From Candidatus Aminicenantes bacterium (GTDB lineage Bacteria > Acidobacteriota > Aminicenantia > UBA2199), in contig DSBM01000001.1 of NCBI GenBank assembly GCA_011049425.1, positions 1 to 37,501 of the forward strand: a DNA stretch of 37,501 bases, given 5' to 3'. The position numbers were made by a program, and so were the translations under genes. The notes beneath the pieces are model-generated. The model was given only the letters and a program-made list of their open reading frames with translations, was not told the DNA's origin and made no database searches. Positions 15,597 through 23,498 of the stretch are shown here, one piece after another (within the stretch, counting starts at the first letter, position 1; every line of letters begins with the position of its first letter).

Positions 15597-17411
15597 TCAG
15601 GATTCGAATTCCGACATCAACTGGGAGTTGATGCGGTTGCGTTGTTTCTGGATGCGTTCCAGTAAGCGGGACAGGAGTGCCGTATCGTCTCCCTGCAGGG
15701 CTTTTGTGACTTTGCCAAGCAGGGAACGAATTTCCGACTGGCCTGCCAGGTCGATCTTTTCCGTGTGGTGTTCGAGGAAAAAGCGCACGGTCTCGGTTTC
15801 CCGTTCCAGGTTTTCCCGCAGCTGCATAACGTGAAGGCGTTGTCTGTCCTGTTCCCGGAAGCGGCTCGATTCTTCCACGATGCGTTCGATCTCTTCCGGT
15901 GACAGGCCGCTGGCGGGCTGTACCTTCATGCTCTGGGTGATCCCGGTCTGTTTGTCTTTGGCCGCTACTTTTACGATCCCGTTGGCATCGATTTCAAAAA
16001 TCACATCGATCTGGGGAATGCCTTTGGGTGCCAGGGGAATGCCCACCAGGGTGAATTCCCCCAGGGACCGGTTTTCCGAGGCCAGTGCCCGCTCACCCTG
16101 CAGAACGTTGATCTTGACCACTTGCTGGTTATCGTTGATGGTTGTAAACACCCGTGAACGTTTGAGAGGAATGGTGGAGTTGCGCTCAATGATCTTTTCG
16201 AATTTATCACCTTTGGCTTCCACACCCAGAGACAGGGGGGTGACATCCAGCAGCAACAGGTCCTTTACCCGGCCGCGCAGGATTTCCGACTGCAGGGCGG
16301 CTCCCTTGGACACTACTTCTTCCGGGTTCAATTTGCTTTGCGGGGGCTTGCCGAACAATTCGTTCAAGCGGCGGCTGACCAGGGGCATGCGACTCTGACC
16401 ACCCACCAGGATCACCTGTTCGATTTCCGCCGCGGGAATGTTGATCTCGTCCAATGCACGCTGGACCAGGCCGATGGTGCGTTCCACCAGGTTGCTGGTG
16501 GCGTGTTCGAGTTCGGTGCGGGTCAATTCCCGCTGAAAATGGTACGCCTCGTTGCTGCCGCGGTGCACCAGGTAGGGAATGGTAACCAGGGCTTCTTCGT
16601 GGTGAGATAGTTCAATCTTGGCTTTTTCCGCGGCTTGCACGATGCGCTGATGGGTCTGTTCATCGGGTTTCAGGCTTTGTTGCAATTCGTCGGACGCGGT
16701 CCGCGCGATCCAGTCGATGACCTTGGCGTCGAAATCACTGCCGCCCAGGAAGGTGTCGCCGATAGTGGAGCGCACTTTAAAGATTTCGTCTTTGACCTCA
16801 ACGATCGAGATATCAAATGTGCCGCCGCCGAGGTCGTAGACCGCATACAACCCGTCCCGGTTGATTTGTTCATTATAGGCGATCAACGCCGCCGTGGGCT
16901 CGTTGATGATGCGGGAAACATTGAGCCCGGCCAGGCGGGCGGCGGTTTTGGTGGATTGACGCTGCGCGTCGTTGAAAAAGGCCGGCACGGTAATGACCGT
17001 GTCGGCGATTTCTTCATTCAGGAATTCCCGGGCCAGGCGGTGCAGGTAGTCCAAAAAGATTCCGGAAATTTCTTCCGGGGAGCGGACGCGCCCGGCAAAA
17101 CGCACGTGGGCATCCCCGTTGGGTGCTTCAACGATCTCGTAAGCGACTTGACGCCGGAACTCCTGTATTTCCGGACTCTGGAACTTGCGTCCCATCAGGC
17201 GCTTGATTCCCCAAATGGTGTCGCGGCTGTTGCTCAGCAGTTGCCTTCGCGCCACCTGGCCGAACACGTGTTGCTTTTCGCGGTTGACGGCCACGACCGA
17301 GGGAATGATGCGGGAGCCCTCATTGGTCGGAATGATCGCGGTTTTGGCGCCGTCAAGGTAGCTGATGCAGGAATTGGTGGTTCCCAGATCGATGCCCAGG
17401 TTCCGGGCCAT
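15597..17411 (-). CDS. dnaK: Chaperone DnaK (Hsp70)
   Basis: A 604-residue Hsp70. ATPase domain: phosphate-1 motif [52 protein letters not shown] and [10 protein letters not shown]. Substrate domain: [17 protein letters not shown], the linker being LLLLDVTP, followed by the helical lid. It ends [12 protein letters not shown] without the usual disordered tail and acidic EEVD-like end, so it is about 30 residues shorter than typical DnaK. The ATG overlaps the grpE stop by one base (TGATG), which points to translational coupling. The middle of a complete hrcA-grpE-dnaK-dnaJ operon, so this is the stress-regulated main Hsp70 rather than an HscA-type paralogue, though other copies may exist elsewhere. 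Confidence 0.97.
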   Translation of the reverse strand: MARNLGIDLGTTNSCISYLDGAKTAIIPTNEGSRIIPSVVAVNREKQHVFGQVARRQLLSNSRDTIWGIKRLMGRKFQSPEIQEFRRQVAYEIVEAPNGDAHVRFAGRVRSPEEISGIFLDYLHRLAREFLNEEIADTVITVPAFFNDAQRQSTKTAARLAGLNVSRIINEPTAALIAYNEQINRDGLYAVYDLGGGTFDISIVEVKDEIFKVRSTIGDTFLGGSDFDAKVIDWIARTASDELQQSLKPDEQTHQRIVQAAEKAKIELSHHEEALVTIPYLVHRGSNEAYHFQRELTRTELEHATSNLVERTIGLVQRALDEINIPAAEIEQVILVGGQSRMPLVSRRLNELFGKPPQSKLNPEEVVSKGAALQSEILRGRVKDLLLLDVTPLSLGVEAKGDKFEKIIERNSTIPLKRSRVFTTINDNQQVVKINVLQGERALASENRSLGEFTLVGIPLAPKGIPQIDVIFEIDANGIVKVAAKDKQTGITQSMKVQPASGLSPEEIERIVEESSRFREQDRQRLHVMQLRENLERETETVRFFLEHHTEKIDLAGQSEIRSLLGKVTKALQGDDTALLSRLLERIQKQRNRINSQLMSEFES

Positions 17412-18073
17412 CAGTCTTCTTCTCCGTTATGGTTCGTGGTTTCCGCGGGTGGTATGGCCACCCGCACCAGGGCCGGGCGCAAGAGTTTTTCGTTATACAG
17501 AAATCCTTTCTGGTAGACCTCAACCACCAAGGGATCCGTGATGTTGTCGCGCTCCTCCTTGGAAAGAGCCTGGTGAAAATTGGGATCAAAGGGGTGTTCG
17601 TAAGGATTCAGTTCCTCCACCCGATATTTTCGCAGCAACTCCTGGAGTTGCTTAAAGATCATCTGCACGCCCGAAAGGATGGACCGTGGAGATTCGTCGC
17701 TGGTGTGGGCGCGGATGGCGCGTTCGAAATTGTCGTAGATTTCGAGCAGGCTCAACAGGAATTCCCCCAATACAAAGCGCTGGTATTCCTCTTTTTCTTT
17801 GCCGATGCGTTTGCGGAAATTGTCCATCTCCGCCAGGTTGCGCAGGAACTTGTCCTGGAAGTCATCACGCTCCTGGCGGACCTGATTGATAATGGTCTGC
17901 TGCTTTTCGATCGTTTGCTCGAGCTCGGAAATTTTCCGGCGCAGCTCAGCGGTTCCGTGGGGACTGCTTTGGCGGGGCTTGTGATGATGTTCGGATTCCG
18001 CAGCATGGTCGTCTTCGTTGTCTTGTGGAACATATCCCACTTCGGTGGGATCGAGATCTTTGTTCTTGGGCAT
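17411..18073 (-). CDS. grpE: Nucleotide-exchange factor GrpE
   Basis: A 220-residue GrpE that drives ADP release from DnaK. A charged, His-rich N-terminal tail (about 1-40) is followed by a long coiled coil (about 42-100; DKFLRNLAEMDNFRKRIGKE is the family signature) and a C-terminal beta domain (HPFDPNFHQAL, VVEVYQKGFLYNEKLLRPAL, VRVA). The start is one base after the hrcA stop, and the stop overlaps the dnaK ATG. The insertion and order fit the standard heat-shock operon. Confidence 0.96.
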   Translation of the reverse strand: MPKNKDLDPTEVGYVPQDNEDDHAAESEHHHKPRQSSPHGTAELRRKISELEQTIEKQQTIINQVRQERDDFQDKFLRNLAEMDNFRKRIGKEKEEYQRFVLGEFLLSLLEIYDNFERAIRAHTSDESPRSILSGVQMIFKQLQELLRKYRVEELNPYEHPFDPNFHQALSKEERDNITDPLVVEVYQKGFLYNEKLLRPALVRVAIPPAETTNHNGEED

Positions 18074-18074
18074 G

Positions 18075-19094
18075 CTAAACCTCCACGGATCGATCAGACA
18101 GGATTCGTGAAAAGTGGCGGGAGTAAAGGTTCACCCTGGAAAGGGTGTCCCGCCCCGCGGTGAACTTGGGGCCGATTACGCCCATGTTGCCGATGGGGCG
18201 TTGCTGGTAAACCACGTTGGAAACAATGAGAAGAAAATCTTCCAGATCGGAGATCCCCGTCTCAGAACCGAACAGGATGCTGGGTTCGCATGAAGCGTTG
18301 CGTTGGATGTCGTTCAGAAAGCGCACCAGCCGGGCTTTTTCTTCCAGGGTCTGAAGCAGGCCTTTTATTTTGCGGGGGTCCACCAATGCGGAATCCAGAA
18401 TGTTCTGCGTCCCTTTGACGAACAACTCAGCGCCCATGAAGTCTTCGTTGCTGAGCAGGTAGTAGAGTTCACGGTAAATCCGCAGGAATTGGGCCTTTTC
18501 GCGAAAAAGGCGATTGCGAATGGTGCGGAATGCCGACTGCAGGCTTTTTCCTGCGAATTCCCGGTTCATCGAGTCCTGCCATTCACGCAGGGCGGCATCC
18601 GGGTGATTCTCGCGGGTGGTAAACACGCGGGAAACGGACCAGCCGTGCATGGACTGCACCACGGCCATGACGCGGCGGTTGCCGACCTTGATAAGGCGCA
18701 TGCGACGGAAACGCAGTTCGAAAATCGAGCGCAGCAGGAAGAACCCCACGTAAGGGGTGTCCTGGGACATCTGGAACAGGCAGTCGTCGCTGAGTCCCTG
18801 GAAATCCTGGTTACGCATTATCGGCCGCGGTGTGGGCTCAACCTGATCATCCAGGCTGTGAAGGGCCTGCCTGAGGCAGTGCTTGATGGCCAGGTTGGTG
18901 GGGACCCGTCCCGAAGAGGCGCTGGCCTTGGTGACGTAGCCGCGGGCCTCAAGTCGTTGCAGCTCTTTGCGCAGGGTGGAGTCGGAAAAAGGCAGACGGG
19001 CGCACAGGTCCCTGGAACTCACCGGGCGGTGGGTGCGGGCGTAAAAATGGACCAGATGATCCAGAATATCGGCGTGCCGTTTACTCAACCACAT
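18075..19094 (-). CDS. hrcA: Heat-inducible transcription repressor HrcA
   Basis: A 339-residue repressor of class I heat-shock genes. The N-terminal winged helix (LSKRHADILDHLVHFYARTH, RPVSSRDLCARLPFSDSTLR) aligns from its first residues with known HrcA proteins, so I choose the ATG at 19094 rather than upstream alternatives that would run through the promoter. The central GAF-like part includes the typical LFVKGTQNIL; the C-terminal part has GVIGPKFTAGRDTLSRVNL. No ribosome site precedes the ATG and the -10 box ends 7 bases before it, so the mRNA may be leaderless. No CIRCE inverted repeat (TTAGCACTC/GAGTGCTAA) is visible nearby; the operator may have drifted. Confidence 0.92.
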   Translation of the reverse strand: MWLSKRHADILDHLVHFYARTHRPVSSRDLCARLPFSDSTLRKELQRLEARGYVTKASASSGRVPTNLAIKHCLRQALHSLDDQVEPTPRPIMRNQDFQGLSDDCLFQMSQDTPYVGFFLLRSIFELRFRRMRLIKVGNRRVMAVVQSMHGWSVSRVFTTRENHPDAALREWQDSMNREFAGKSLQSAFRTIRNRLFREKAQFLRIYRELYYLLSNEDFMGAELFVKGTQNILDSALVDPRKIKGLLQTLEEKARLVRFLNDIQRNASCEPSILFGSETGISDLEDFLLIVSNVVYQQRPIGNMGVIGPKFTAGRDTLSRVNLYSRHFSRILSDRSVEV

Positions 19095-19101
19095 GCAAAA
19101 A

Positions 19102-19130
19102 ATTCTAATATATCCGCCCCTGAAAGTCAA
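19102..19130 (-). promoter_or_regulatory. Promoter of the heat-shock operon
   Basis: Minus strand TTGACT, 17-bp spacer, TAGAAT; 7 bases separate the -10 box from the hrcA ATG, so transcription should start at or next to the start codon. Confidence 0.8.
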
Positions 19131-19150
19131 TCCGATCCACCCCGAACGGC

Positions 19151-19179
19151 TTGCCTGCGTGAAGTCCTTCGGGTATAAT
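19151..19179 (+). promoter_or_regulatory. Promoter of the DUF401 gene
   Basis: TTGCCT, 17-bp spacer, TATAAT. It faces away from the hrcA promoter 20 bp to its left. Predicted leader is about 95 bases and ends in AGGGAGA before the ATG at 19281. Confidence 0.75.
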
Positions 19180-19280
19180 CCCCCTTTTCGAGCGATTCGC
19201 GTCAATACCGGGGTGTCAGGATCCATGTTTGTCTCAATGACTCGTGCGTGCCGCCGCCATACTGCTGAAAGGGAGAATCC

Positions 19281-20501
19281 ATGACCGGGATCGTCAAGTT
19301 GGTGTTGGTGGTAATCACCCTCATGGGACTGCTGCGTTGGCGGCGCGACCTGACACTCGCCGTGGCCGGGGCCGCGCTTCTTGCCGTGATTGTGTTTGCG
19401 ATTCCGGCCCGCACCGCCCTGATGTCGGTGTGGGACATATTATCCGCGGGCGGCAGCCTGCAGTTATTCGCCATCGTGGTGTTGGTCATATTTCTGGGTT
19501 CAGTTCAAAAAGAGACGGGTATGTTTGATCGTCTGGTCCGTTCCCTGAACTGCGTGATTCGTGACGGACGCCTGGTGGCCATGGTGGGGCCGGCCATTAT
19601 CGGTTTTCTGCCCATGCCGGGCGGGGCGCTGTTCTCTGCCCCACTCGTGGAAGTATCGACTCGGCATATGGACCTGACGCCTCACTTCCGCACGTTCCTG
19701 AATTACTGGTTTCGCCATCCCTGGGAGTATATCTGGCCCATCTATGCCGGGCTGCTCCTGTTCCAGACCATGTCCGGCTATCCGTTGCGGCGCATTATTC
19801 TCTACCAATCCCCTTTCAGCTTGATTCACATCCTGGGTGGACTGGCTGTGGCTTTCGCCTGGTTCCGGCGCCGGGGAATCGGTCGCCGGCACCCGGGGGA
19901 TTCCAACCATTTCTGGGGCACGCTGGGGGATTTTCTGGACGGCACCTGGCCGATCCTGGCCGTGATCATGTTTTTCTTCGCGGCCGGATTGCCCCTCTAT
20001 ATTTCCCTCATTGTGGTTGTCCTGGCCGTGTTGCTGGTAAAGAAGGTCCCATTCGCCCGCATCATCGCCCACCTGGTGAACCCGCGCATGGGACGGACCC
20101 TGTTGCTGCTGGCCGTGGTTCTGATTTTTCAGAAAATCATTCTTGTCGCGGATGTGTTCGCGGAATTTGCCGGAGTAGTGTTGTCCAATCCCGCGGCCGT
20201 GGCGCTGATCGTCGGGGTCTCTTTCACCATGGGATTCCTGACCGGCGTCAATACCGCCTACATCGCCATCGCATTTCCCATTCTTCAGCCGCTGATCCAG
20301 AACCTGCCCAACGCGTTCCACCTGAGTCTTTTTGTGTACGTGATCGGCTTCTGTGGTGTCCTGCTCAGCCCCCTGCACCTGTGCCTGGTTTTGACCAACG
20401 AGTATTTCCACTCTTCCCTGATGCGGGTGTACCGGTACCTGCTGCCTCCGGTGTTGTTGATCGCCGCCACCGCCGCCACCCTTGCCTTGTTGTCGGGATG
20501 A
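19281..20501 (+). CDS. DUF401 family integral membrane protein
   Basis: A 406-residue polytopic membrane protein with about 10-12 helices. The diagnostic loop GPAIIGFLPMPGGALFSAPL lies at about residues 108-127 and a second matching half (FTMGFLTGVNTAYIAIAFPI) at about 314-333. These two re-entrant-like GxxPMPGG / GxxTG regions resemble the inverted repeats of ion-transporter-superfamily carriers such as gluconate or citrate permeases, so a secondary carboxylate-type transporter is likely; the substrate is not known. Good ribosome site AGGGAGA. Stands alone between the heat-shock operon and a repeat-rich gap. Confidence 0.85.
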   Translation: MTGIVKLVLVVITLMGLLRWRRDLTLAVAGAALLAVIVFAIPARTALMSVWDILSAGGSLQLFAIVVLVIFLGSVQKETGMFDRLVRSLNCVIRDGRLVAMVGPAIIGFLPMPGGALFSAPLVEVSTRHMDLTPHFRTFLNYWFRHPWEYIWPIYAGLLLFQTMSGYPLRRIILYQSPFSLIHILGGLAVAFAWFRRRGIGRRHPGDSNHFWGTLGDFLDGTWPILAVIMFFFAAGLPLYISLIVVVLAVLLVKKVPFARIIAHLVNPRMGRTLLLLAVVLIFQKIILVADVFAEFAGVVLSNPAAVALIVGVSFTMGFLTGVNTAYIAIAFPILQPLIQNLPNAFHLSLFVYVIGFCGVLLSPLHLCLVLTNEYFHSSLMRVYRYLLPPVLLIAATAATLALLSG

Positions 20502-20888
20502 GAAGAGTTGAAAAGTTGGAAAGTTGAAGAGTTGAAAAGAAGGTGTCAGGTACCAGGTGACAGGAGACAGTTGTAGGGGCGGTTCGCGAACCGTCCTGGA
20601 ATCAAATGAAACAACGGAACACACGGAAAATCGAGTAAATGGCCGGCGAAAAACGGGCAAGAGGCCAGTGGCGATTGGCAAGAGGAACCGTAGCGCTTTT
20701 TGTTTGGATCATTTGGATTTGGGTCATTTGAATTTGTTTCGGATTTAGAATTTGGGATTTGAAAGAAGGTATCAGGTGGCAGGAAGGCGGGGGATCTCAG
20801 TCGAAAGTTAAAAGTCGAAAGAAAGTACTTTTCTAGCCCGTTTAACTTCTTCCCTCTTCAACTTTCCAACTCTCCAACTTTTTCTCAA
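20502..20888. other. Repeat-rich gap between convergent genes
   Basis: No gene is seen. In order: GTTGGAAA-type octamers (20507-20535), GTGTCAG/GTACCAG/GTGACAG heptamers (20542-20571), a framed palindrome (20573-20597), an ACACACGGAAAAT run (20615-20632), ATTTGG/ATTTGGG/ATTTGAA repeats (20708-20766), GTATCAG/GTGGCAG heptamers (20769-20790), GTCGAAA/GTTAAAA heptamers (20798-20830), and CCAACTTT octamers in the opposite sense (20855-20882). The gap is almost entirely a mosaic of the repeat modules seen elsewhere in the window. Confidence 0.8.
20573..20597. repeat. Interspersed palindrome, GGTTCGCGAACC core
   Basis: GTAGGGGC, core GGTTCGCGAACC, then GTCCTG. A complete family member except for one mismatch in the right outer arm. 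Confidence 0.8.
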
Positions 20889-21506
20889 CTACAGCAACGG
20901 TTCGATGTCTCCCGCACCTTCGCGGATGATGACGGGGGGATCCGTCGTGAAATCCACCACCGTGGAGGGCGTGTCGATGAGGTCCCCGGCGTTCAGGATC
21001 AAGTCCACTTTTTCACCGAATTCCCTGGTGATCTCTCCCAGATCGGTGTGGAATCCGTCGGGGCCCAGGGGAACGCTGGTGCTCAGTAGCGGACTGCCCA
21101 GCTCTTCCACCAGGCGCAGCGCCACGGCTGAGTCGGGGATGCGGATGCCCACAGTCTGGCGTTTGTCCAGGATGGTCTTGGGGACCTCTTTAGACGCGGG
21201 CAGGATAAACGTGTAGGGTCCGGGAAGTACCCGATGCATGATGCGAAAGGCCGCGTTTGAGATAAACGTGCATTGGGAAACGGTTTGCAGATCATTGCAG
21301 ATAAAACTGAGCAGTTTGTGGCGATCCATCTGCTTGATCTTGAACAAACGTTCAATGGCGGCCTTGCGCCGCATATCCACGGCCATGCCGTAAATGGTGT
21401 CGGTGGGATAGATGATCACTCCACCGTTTTCCAGGACGCGGACGGCATGGCGGATCAGGGCATAATCGGGTGCGTACTGGTCGATGGACTGAATCTCTGC
21501 CGTCAT
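20889..21506 (-). CDS. L-threonylcarbamoyladenylate synthase-type protein (Sua5/YciO/YrdC)
   Basis: A 205-residue YrdC-fold protein. Key segments: GGVIIYPTDTIYGMAVDMRR (about 28-47), the Lys-Arg-rich pocket FKIKQMDRHKLLSFIC, LPGPYTFILPA, VGIRIPDSAVALRL, and PLLSTSVPL, with STVVDFT near the end. These match enzymes making threonylcarbamoyl-AMP for tRNA t6A37, closest in style to the YciO branch, where activity is weaker or unproven. I choose the second ATG, which has AGG seven bases upstream; an ATG two codons earlier directly abuts it. Single gene with its own promoter, divergent from the DUF3187-type gene. Confidence 0.9.
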   Translation of the reverse strand: MTAEIQSIDQYAPDYALIRHAVRVLENGGVIIYPTDTIYGMAVDMRRKAAIERLFKIKQMDRHKLLSFICNDLQTVSQCTFISNAAFRIMHRVLPGPYTFILPASKEVPKTILDKRQTVGIRIPDSAVALRLVEELGSPLLSTSVPLGPDGFHTDLGEITREFGEKVDLILNAGDLIDTPSTVVDFTTDPPVIIREGAGDIEPLL

Positions 21507-21550
21507 GCGCATACCTGCTGGGAAACCCGGTTTTCCGGATCATCGCTTGT

Positions 21551-21579
21551 ATGATAATCGAGTGGTTGCCAAAAAACAA
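21551..21579 (-). promoter_or_regulatory. Promoter of the Sua5/YciO gene
   Basis: Minus strand TTGTTT, 17-bp spacer, TATCAT; predicted leader about 38 bases. Confidence 0.6.
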
Positions 21580-21587
21580 GTTCCGGG

Positions 21588-21615
21588 TTGTGGCGGCCCG
21601 CCTGAATGGTATAAT
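21588..21615 (+). promoter_or_regulatory. Promoter of the DUF3187-type gene
   Basis: TTGTGG, 16-bp spacer, TATAAT; leader about 22 bases containing CGGAGGGG ahead of the ATG at 21645. Confidence 0.65.
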
Positions 21616-21644
21616 GGTTCTCCATTCCGCCCGGAGGGGTCGCC

Positions 21645-22580
21645 ATGATCACGCGTTTGTCGGTTATCTCAGTACTGTTGCTTACGTTCCTTCCTGTCGC
21701 CGCACCGGCGGCCGATCCCGGATTTCCCCTGGTACAAGCACTGGCTTCTTTCCCTTTCGATGAAGAAGCCGAGTGGCTGGAAAGGGGGCGGTTGACCTCC
21801 ACCCTGACCTTGTCCGCCGGCAACGTGTTCATGTTCAGCCCGGATGGGAGTCTTGTCAGTGATCTGGAATCCCTGGAGGTAACTCTGGCGCTCAGGGTGG
21901 GGATCTTTCGCTCCCTTACCCTGGAAATGTATTCGCGCTGGTCGGGGATTCATGGCGGCTGGATGGACGGCATAATCGAGAATTTTCATGACGCGTTCGG
22001 GTTGCCGGACAACGGCCGCCCGATTTACGCCCGCAACCGGGTGGATTACAAACTCCAGGGTGTTTTTGAAAGAGAGCGTTCCGCGGGAGTCACCGGACCC
22101 GTCACTCTCGCCCTTTCCTCCACCCTGGCGCCTGGGCGTGAGTTCCGCCTGGGCGCACGCCTGGCGATACAGGCATCTTTGGCCGCTTCTCCCGGACTGC
22201 TTTCGGGTCGTCCCGCCCTGATCGCCGGCGGCTGGCTGCAGTGGCGGCGGGGAAACATCGCGTTGGGCCTGGCCGGGCATATGGCATTCTTTGACGCCCC
22301 TGCCTGGCTCGGGGATGTTTCGATCACGCCCCGGATTTTTCTGGCCGAGGCCTGGGCGAGGTTGGGCTGGTTCCGGGCGGGAATGATCCGCAGGTCCTCT
22401 CCTTTTCGTTCGGGTGACCAGTCGCATCCGGGCTGGCAGATCCTGTTGGGGGTGCGGCTGTTGCGCGGGGTGGAGTTGCGATTCCAGGAAGACCTGGCGC
22501 CCTTTGATTCCACCCCTGATGTGCGTTTCAGCATCCGTTTGCGGCTGGACCAACTTGCCAGGCGGCGCAAACTGGGTTAG
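21645..22580 (+). CDS. DUF3187-type outer-membrane protein
   Basis: A 311-residue exported protein. Signal peptide at about 1-22 (LLLTFLPVAAPAA). The rest alternates beta strands and turns typical of an outer-membrane barrel; the segment IIENFHDAFGLPDNGRP (about 109-125) is the feature by which I relate it to DUF3187. The C-terminus (DVRFSIRLRLDQLARRRKLG) lacks the classical terminal Phe. Function unknown. Good ribosome site (GGAGG). The tadA promoter begins inside its last codons. Confidence 0.72.
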   Translation: MITRLSVISVLLLTFLPVAAPAADPGFPLVQALASFPFDEEAEWLERGRLTSTLTLSAGNVFMFSPDGSLVSDLESLEVTLALRVGIFRSLTLEMYSRWSGIHGGWMDGIIENFHDAFGLPDNGRPIYARNRVDYKLQGVFERERSAGVTGPVTLALSSTLAPGREFRLGARLAIQASLAASPGLLSGRPALIAGGWLQWRRGNIALGLAGHMAFFDAPAWLGDVSITPRIFLAEAWARLGWFRAGMIRRSSPFRSGDQSHPGWQILLGVRLLRGVELRFQEDLAPFDSTPDVRFSIRLRLDQLARRRKLG

Positions 22581-22583
22581 AAT
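22555..22583 (+). promoter_or_regulatory. Promoter of tadA
   Basis: TTGCCA, 17-bp spacer, TAGAAT, overlapping the last 9 codons and stop of the upstream gene. Predicted leader about 22 bases; no strong ribosome site before the tadA ATG. Confidence 0.6.
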
Positions 22584-22611
22584 ATCACCGTTTTGCGGCA
22601 CTCGATTGGTC

Positions 22612-23103
22612 ATGACCGATTCAGACGACTTGTTTATGCGGGAGGCCCTGCGCGAAGCTGAAAAGGCTGCAGCCGACGGAGAAGTGCCTGTCGGGGCCGT
22701 GGCTGTAAAAGACGGGCTGATTATCGCCCGCGGCCGCAACGCCGCAATCAGCGATTGCGATCCCACGGCCCACGCGGAAATGAAAATCCTGCGCCGTGCG
22801 GCCCGTCATCTCGGCAATTACCGGCTTAGCGGGGTTTGCGTTTACGTTACCCTCGAGCCCTGCCTGATGTGTTACGCCGCCATGGTGCATGCCCGCATCG
22901 AGCGCCTGGTATTCGGCGCGCATGACCCCAAAACCGGGGTGGTGTCGACCGGAGCCCTGGAGCGGGTGGCCGCGGTGTTCAACCACGCCGTGTTGCTTGA
23001 AGGCGGTTGCCTGCGCGCGCAGTGTTCAAAGATTGTCAGGGATTTTTTTAAAGTACGGAGGGGTGCCGGAGCGGTTGAACGGGGCGGTCTCGAAAACCGT
23101 TGA
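22612..23103 (+). CDS. tadA: tRNA-specific adenosine(34) deaminase TadA
   Basis: A 163-residue zinc deaminase converting A34 to inosine in tRNA-Arg(ACG). The zinc site is HAE (54-56) and PCLMC (Cys 84, Cys 87); GRNAAISDCDPTAHAEM and VFGAHDPKTGVVSTG are family blocks. The start is placed at the ATG beginning MTDSDDLFM, since the longer frame runs into the upstream gene. The usual end (DFFKVRR) is followed by about 15 extra residues read from the tRNA-Ser gene, and the TGA stop lies in the tRNA variable arm: 47 bases of overlap on the same strand. Confidence 0.95.
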   Translation: MTDSDDLFMREALREAEKAAADGEVPVGAVAVKDGLIIARGRNAAISDCDPTAHAEMKILRRAARHLGNYRLSGVCVYVTLEPCLMCYAAMVHARIERLVFGAHDPKTGVVSTGALERVAAVFNHAVLLEGGCLRAQCSKIVRDFFKVRRGAGAVERGGLENR

Positions 23104-23143
23104 CCCTTTACCGGGTCCGTGGGTTCGAATCCCACCCCCTCCG
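23057..23143 (+). tRNA. tRNA-Ser (anticodon CGA)
   Basis: An 87-base class II tRNA. Acceptor GGAGGGG (23057-23063) pairs with CCCCTCC (23136-23142), discriminator G. Anticodon stem GCGGT/ACCGT with loop CTCGAAA, anticodon CGA at 23091-23093, reads UCG. Long variable arm GACCC/GGGTC (23102-23117), T-arm GTGGG-TTCGAAT-CCCAC. CCA is not encoded. The 5' half lies inside the tadA reading frame. Confidence 0.97.
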
Positions 23144-23184
23144 AATCTCATCCCCCATGGGGATGAAGTTGGAAAGTTGGAGAG
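23128..23184. repeat. 57-bp direct repeat, copy 1 (tRNA-Ser 3' end)
   Basis: Begins in the T-loop of tRNA-Ser, covers the rest of the tRNA, a 7-bp hairpin CATCCCC-CAT-GGGGATG (23149-23165), and a GTTGGAAA run. Copy 2, identical over 57 bases, lies 204 bp downstream. Confidence 0.95.
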
Positions 23185-23331
23185 TCGGAAAGTTGGAGAG
23201 AAAAAGCAAACCCGGGGTGGGATGAGAACCCACCCGATTGGGTTCGACTGATTCGCGTGATGAGCGCGAATCAGCACGACTGAGCGTAGCGAAGGAGCCG
23301 AAGGCGAGCGGGCCCGTAAAGGGCCGCGAGT

Positions 23332-23388
23332 AATCCCACCCCCTCCGAATCTCATCCCCCATGGGGATGAAGTTGGAAAGTTGGAGAG
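23332..23388. repeat. 57-bp direct repeat, copy 2 (tRNA-Ser 3' end)
   Basis: Exact copy of 23128-23184, so it carries the last 16 bases of tRNA-Ser without the rest of the gene. The bases upstream do not form an acceptor or anticodon stem, so this is not a second tRNA. Confidence 0.95.
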
Positions 23389-23413
23389 GTGTCAGGTACC
23401 AGGTGTCAGGCAA

Positions 23414-23438
23414 GGAGCGCTTCGCGAACCGCCCTGTA
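23414..23438. repeat. Interspersed palindrome, decayed TTCGCGAA core
   Basis: GGAGCGCTTCGCGAACCGCCC followed by TGTAG and a GTAGAAG run. The left half has drifted from GGGGCGG, while the right half matches the GGTTCGCGAACC subtype. Confidence 0.65.
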
Positions 23439-23477
23439 GAACGTAGAAGGCAGAACACTGAGGGGAGTCAGGTGTAC

Positions 23478-23498
23478 GGGCGAAAAATTTTTCGGCCC
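23478..23498. repeat. Interspersed palindrome, AAAAATTTTT core
   Basis: GGGCGAAAAATTTTTCGGCCC, preceded by GTAC; one extra G in the right arm. Confidence 0.75.

Noticed and set aside
19095-19280. CIRCE operator for HrcA
   Set aside because: I looked for TTAGCACTC-N9-GAGTGCTAA and close variants on both strands and saw none.
19500-20681. 393-codon frame opposite the DUF401 gene
   Set aside because: Starts in a repeat region and mirrors a membrane protein gene; Gln/His/Asp-rich, typical of antisense to hydrophobic codons.
21669-22766. 365-codon frame opposite the DUF3187-type and tadA genes
   Set aside because: Spans two real genes in antisense and has no domain or ribosome site.
23026-23355. 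Minus-strand frames across tRNA-Ser with GGGGIRTHGPGKGSTVF-like protein
   Set aside because: This is the well-known false protein read from the antisense of tRNA-Ser. The tRNA fold is clear and the frame covers repeats on both sides.
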